Positions 61,074 through 64,000 of a stretch of DNA of 64,000 nucleotides are shown here, piece after piece. The notes below the pieces were generated by a model that had not been told where the DNA came from, made no database searches, and saw only the letters and a program-made list of their open reading frames with translations. The translations under genes were made by a program, and so were the position numbers. This DNA comes from Ziziphus jujuba (taxonomy: Eukaryota > Streptophyta > Magnoliopsida > Rosales > Rhamnaceae). Numbering within the stretch: the stretch's first letter is position 1; every line of letters starts with the position of its first letter. The DNA lies in NCBI RefSeq assembly GCF_031755915.1, contig NC_083379.1, positions 13,005,501-13,069,500 on the forward strand. The letters run 5' to 3'.

Positions 61074-62186
61074 TCCTTTAGTCATCCAAAAAATATGTCT
61101 GGTTTCTCACAAGTTCCAAATGCAATAACTTCATATAATTAACCCTTTGGTTCACATAATTCAAGTTTTAATATAAATCCAGCTGTTATCTATCAAACTA
61201 GTAGTTATGGTTCTACTGGTATGTTTTCTAGTTCAGGTTTAGGAAACTAGCAGTCTTATGATGGACCAAACCAAGCTCTTGTTACAGGACTTCATTTTTC
61301 TGGGCAAGGTACTACTCCAGATCATGTCTCAGGAATTTCACCCACTGGTCAAGGGCTTCAACTATCTGGACAAGGTGCTGTCACAAGTCAAGTTTCAAGA
61401 ATTCCAACTTATGCTCATGGTGTTTTTGCCTTTGTTAATGTGCCAACACCTATAGTGGTTGGAGATCCAAATTGGTACTTAGATAGTGGTGCTACCAGTC
61501 ACGTGCTTGGTGTCAGTTCAAGTTTGCTTCAGCACTTTGACTATAATGGTAAGAGTCAATTGTTAATTGGAAATGGTCAAGGTTTACAGATTGTTGGTAC
61601 TGGTTTCACATACTTATGTTATTTTACAAATCAGTTTTTGTTTCTAAAGAATGTTCTTATAATTCCACACATTGCTAAGAAACTTATCAGTATCTTACAA
61701 CTTACACAAGATAATGTTGTCTTAGTTGAATTTCATTCTAATCTCTGCTTGATTAAGGACAAGCAGCTGGGATTTTTGATTCTTAAAGGAATACTTGCTG
61801 AAGGGCTTTACAAGATTGAAGTTCTTATTGATTTGAATGTCAGAAGATCATTACTCTTAACACTGTCGACTGGTTCAGTACAAGTCTGTGATCAAACTAC
61901 TCAGTATGGCTTTGAGAATAGTATTAAACCAAACTATGTACTGTCAGGAGTTATGTCTACTAGTAATAATAGTGAAAATTCTATTGTAAATAGTGTTGTT
62001 CCAGAACAAAGTAACAACAAGTCAGCAGTAACACAAAAACTTGGAACACAATTAACTATTATACATCAGCGTTTATGTCATGTATCAGTTTCTGTGTTGC
62101 AAAAGGTTCTGCAACTTTGTAATCAGTTCAAAGTAATGAATAAAGGTGAAATTTCATTTTGTGAAGCCTGCAAGCTTGGAAAGTAA
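61074..62186 (+). pseudogene. Copia protease and integrase zinc domain
   Basis: A linker with stops at about 61141 and 61249 leads to the open frame 61440-62186. This has WYLDSGATSH, the aspartic protease active site (D near 61482). It continues through NVLIIPHIAKKLISI to the pre-integrase zinc motif (HQRLCHVS, then CEACKLGK). The frame ends at TAA where the integrase core should continue. Confidence 0.88.
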
Positions 62187-62643
62187 AGTTTACAGTCTTT
62201 TCTTTCTTCTTTTAGCAAAACTGATGGACCTATTGAAATTGTTCACTCTGATTTGTGGGGACCAATTTCAACACCTTCAAAAGAAGGGTTTAGATACTAC
62301 ATACACTTTGTTGATGATTTTAGTAGGTATACTTGGATATACCTATTGAAGCTTAAGTCAGATGCAGTAGGATTCTTCATTATGTTTCATAAAATGGTTG
62401 AAAGAGTTACAGGTAGTTTTACAAATAAATTAGGGAGGAGAATTCAGAAGTTTTTTGCCTTATCTAAAGCAAAATGGTATTATGACTAGGCATCCTTGCC
62501 CTCATACTCATGCTCAAAATGAAAAAGCTGAGAGAAAACACAGACACATAGTTGAAGTTGGTCTGTGCTTACTTGCTCAAGCTTATATGTCCTTGCAGTA
62601 TTGGTGGGAAGCCTTTGGCTCAGCTGTTTATCTTATAAACTGA
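62187..62643 (+). pseudogene. Copia integrase core, frameshifted
   Basis: 62220-62489 reads VHSDLWGPISTPS and YIHFVDDFSRYTWIYLLK, with the first catalytic aspartate. A deletion/frameshift near 62430-62485 removes the part with the second aspartate. 62485-62643 resumes as HPCPHTHAQNEKAERKHRHI, with the catalytic glutamate, then AQAYMSLQYWWEAF. It is not functional. Confidence 0.85.
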
Positions 62644-63398
62644 CTTCCAACTGCTACATTGGATTACTTCAGTTCATATAAGAAATTATATAGAAACATT
62701 CTAGATTAAACTTTGCTAAAAGTGTTTGGTTGTGCTTGCTATCCTTTCCTATGGTTTTACAACACTCATAAGTTTGAGTTTCATACTAAATAGTGTGTAT
62801 TCATTGCATATAGTGCTGAACATAAAGGGTATAACTGCTTAGACTCATCTGGAAGAGTGTACATTGCAAGGAGTATTGAATTTAATGAGAAAGAGTTCCC
62901 ATTTGCCACTGGTTTTCCAAATAAGTCAACTAATGTTGCTGCTTTATCATCTTCCACTACTGTCTCTCATTGGATTGAATCACCCCTCTTTGTGATTAAA
63001 CCAACAGATAATAGGAAAATTTGTCAATCACAAAATCTTAGTATTCCTCTAGACCAGCCTATTCAATCTAAGTCTGCTTAGTCTCTCAGCTCATAGGCTT
63101 GTAATAATACTAAAGACATCTCCTCAGCTATTCAATACTTAATATGTGAAAATATGTCTGAAATACCATCATTCTCAAATCATGATGCACAACCTACATT
63201 TACAGCAGAGCAGACAGCACAGGTGCCTTCTGACTTATTAGATACAACCAATTCTCATCCTATGTAGACAAGGTCTAAGAGTGGTATTCGAAAGGCAAAA
63301 GTTTTTCTTTCTCAGAGCAAGATTTGAATGACAGTTCCTTAAGTTCTATTAACTTTTAGTTTCAATCAGTTGAAGCTTCAGGTATTTTTCTTCAAACT
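62644..63398 (+). pseudogene. Copia integrase C-terminal and linker region
   Basis: Discontinuous frames include VFGCACYPFL, CVFIAYSAEHKGY and GRVYIARSIEFNEKEFPF, the usual post-integrase segment. Stops occur near 62641, 62707, 62791 and 63079. The rest is the variable linker before the reverse transcriptase. Confidence 0.75.
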
Positions 63399-64000
63399 GA
63401 ACCTAAGACAGTTGCACATCCTTTGCAAAATCAAAAATGGAAATTGGCAATGGATAAAGAATATGAAGCCTTGAAGAAAAATGAACCCTGGTCCTTGTTC
63501 CATATACACCAGATATGAATGTAGTAGGAAATAAGTGGGTTTACAGAATTAAATATAATTTTGATGGAAGTGTTCAAAGGTACAAGACAAGACTTGTAGC
63601 CAAAGATTTTCATCAAAAACCAGGCTTTGATTATTTTGAGATTTTTAGTCCTATGATAAAGTCTACAACAATTAGAGTTATTTTGACTTTAGCTCTTGCT
63701 TACAATTGGCCAGTTAAACAAATTGACTTTGACAATGCCTTTCTTAATGGAGATCTTCAGGAAGATGTGTTCATGGAACAACCGAAGGGGTATGTAAGTT
63801 CTCTCTACCCTACTCATGTATGTAAGCTACATAAGACAATTTATGGATTGAAACAAGCTCCTAGAGCTTGGTTTGATAAATTAAAAGGAGCTCTTCTTCA
63901 TTGGGGGTTTTGTAAACTTAGTTGCTGATACTTCATTATTCATTTTGAAAACTGAAATTGTAAATGTGATACTGCTTGTGTATGTTGATGACATAATCAT
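63399..64000 (+). pseudogene. Copia reverse transcriptase, truncated by window end
   Basis: It begins WKLAMDKEYEALKKNEPWSL, shifts frame near 63495, then reads NKWVYRIKYNFDGSVQRYKT, RLVAKDFHQKPGFDYFEIFS, IDFDNAFLNGDLQEDVFMEQ and YGLKQAPRAWFDKL. A second shift near 63915 precedes YVDDII at the window edge. Both parts of the catalytic aspartate set (DFDNAFLNG and YVDD) are visible. Confidence 0.9.

Larger units (their letters stand above)
59514..64000 (+). mobile_element. Ty1/copia retrotransposon, decayed, running off the window
   Basis: It has a 5' LTR, tRNA-Met PBS, gag, protease, integrase and reverse transcriptase in copia order. Multiple stops and at least two frameshifts break the polyprotein. 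The window ends inside the polymerase active-site region, so RNase H, 3' LTR and target duplication cannot be seen. Confidence 0.92.

Overview
The window looks like plant nuclear DNA from a eudicot: AT-rich, dominated by nested transposons, with one split gene that appears intact. I cannot name the species. The secreted berberine-bridge-enzyme-like (BBE-like) oxidoreductase and the F-box/DUF295 cluster fit a rosid but do not prove it.

Layout. 1-6005 is a tandem array of a ~245 bp monomer carrying tRNA-like A and B boxes and two GGCGACGCATT hairpins. It is split by a 3,038 bp solo LTR (289-3326, TSD GGTGT). 6031-6420 is a related second array. 6488-7985 is debris: a dispersed repeat, an inverted F-box/DUF295 piece, a Ty1/copia RNase H end with a probable LTR, and an EF-hand fragment. 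8320-10059 holds short direct duplications and little else. 10060-12347 is a pair of nested Helitrons, the inner one with an RPA-like (DUF223) fragment. 12896-14983 (minus) is the BBE-like gene: two exons joined by a GT-AG intron give 532 codons with both FAD-anchoring residues. 15937-32750 is an LTR-internal-LTR-internal-LTR array of a Ty3/gypsy chromovirus-like element. 33934-35131 is a broken F-box/DUF295 gene. 37916-42294 holds a small TRIM-like LTR and two Helitron-type insertions, one flanked by an exact 41 bp duplication. 42835-52305 is a third copy of the gypsy family with a clean ATTTA TSD. 54542-55728 and 59369-59513 are two more broken F-box genes. The last is cut by a decayed Ty1/copia element (59514 to the window end) that leaves the window inside its reverse transcriptase.

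Most unusual: all three internal regions of the gypsy family share a permuted order (RNase H tail, integrase, then half a gag, protease, and a chromodomain tail, plus a second decayed integrase piece upstream). Reverse transcriptase is not recognisable. The PBS, PPT and near-identical LTRs are kept, and one copy has a perfect TSD. I infer a defective, rearranged lineage mobilised in trans. The F-box loci share flanking sequence and look like a decayed local duplication cluster. The BBE-like gene is the only locus I would call a functional protein gene.
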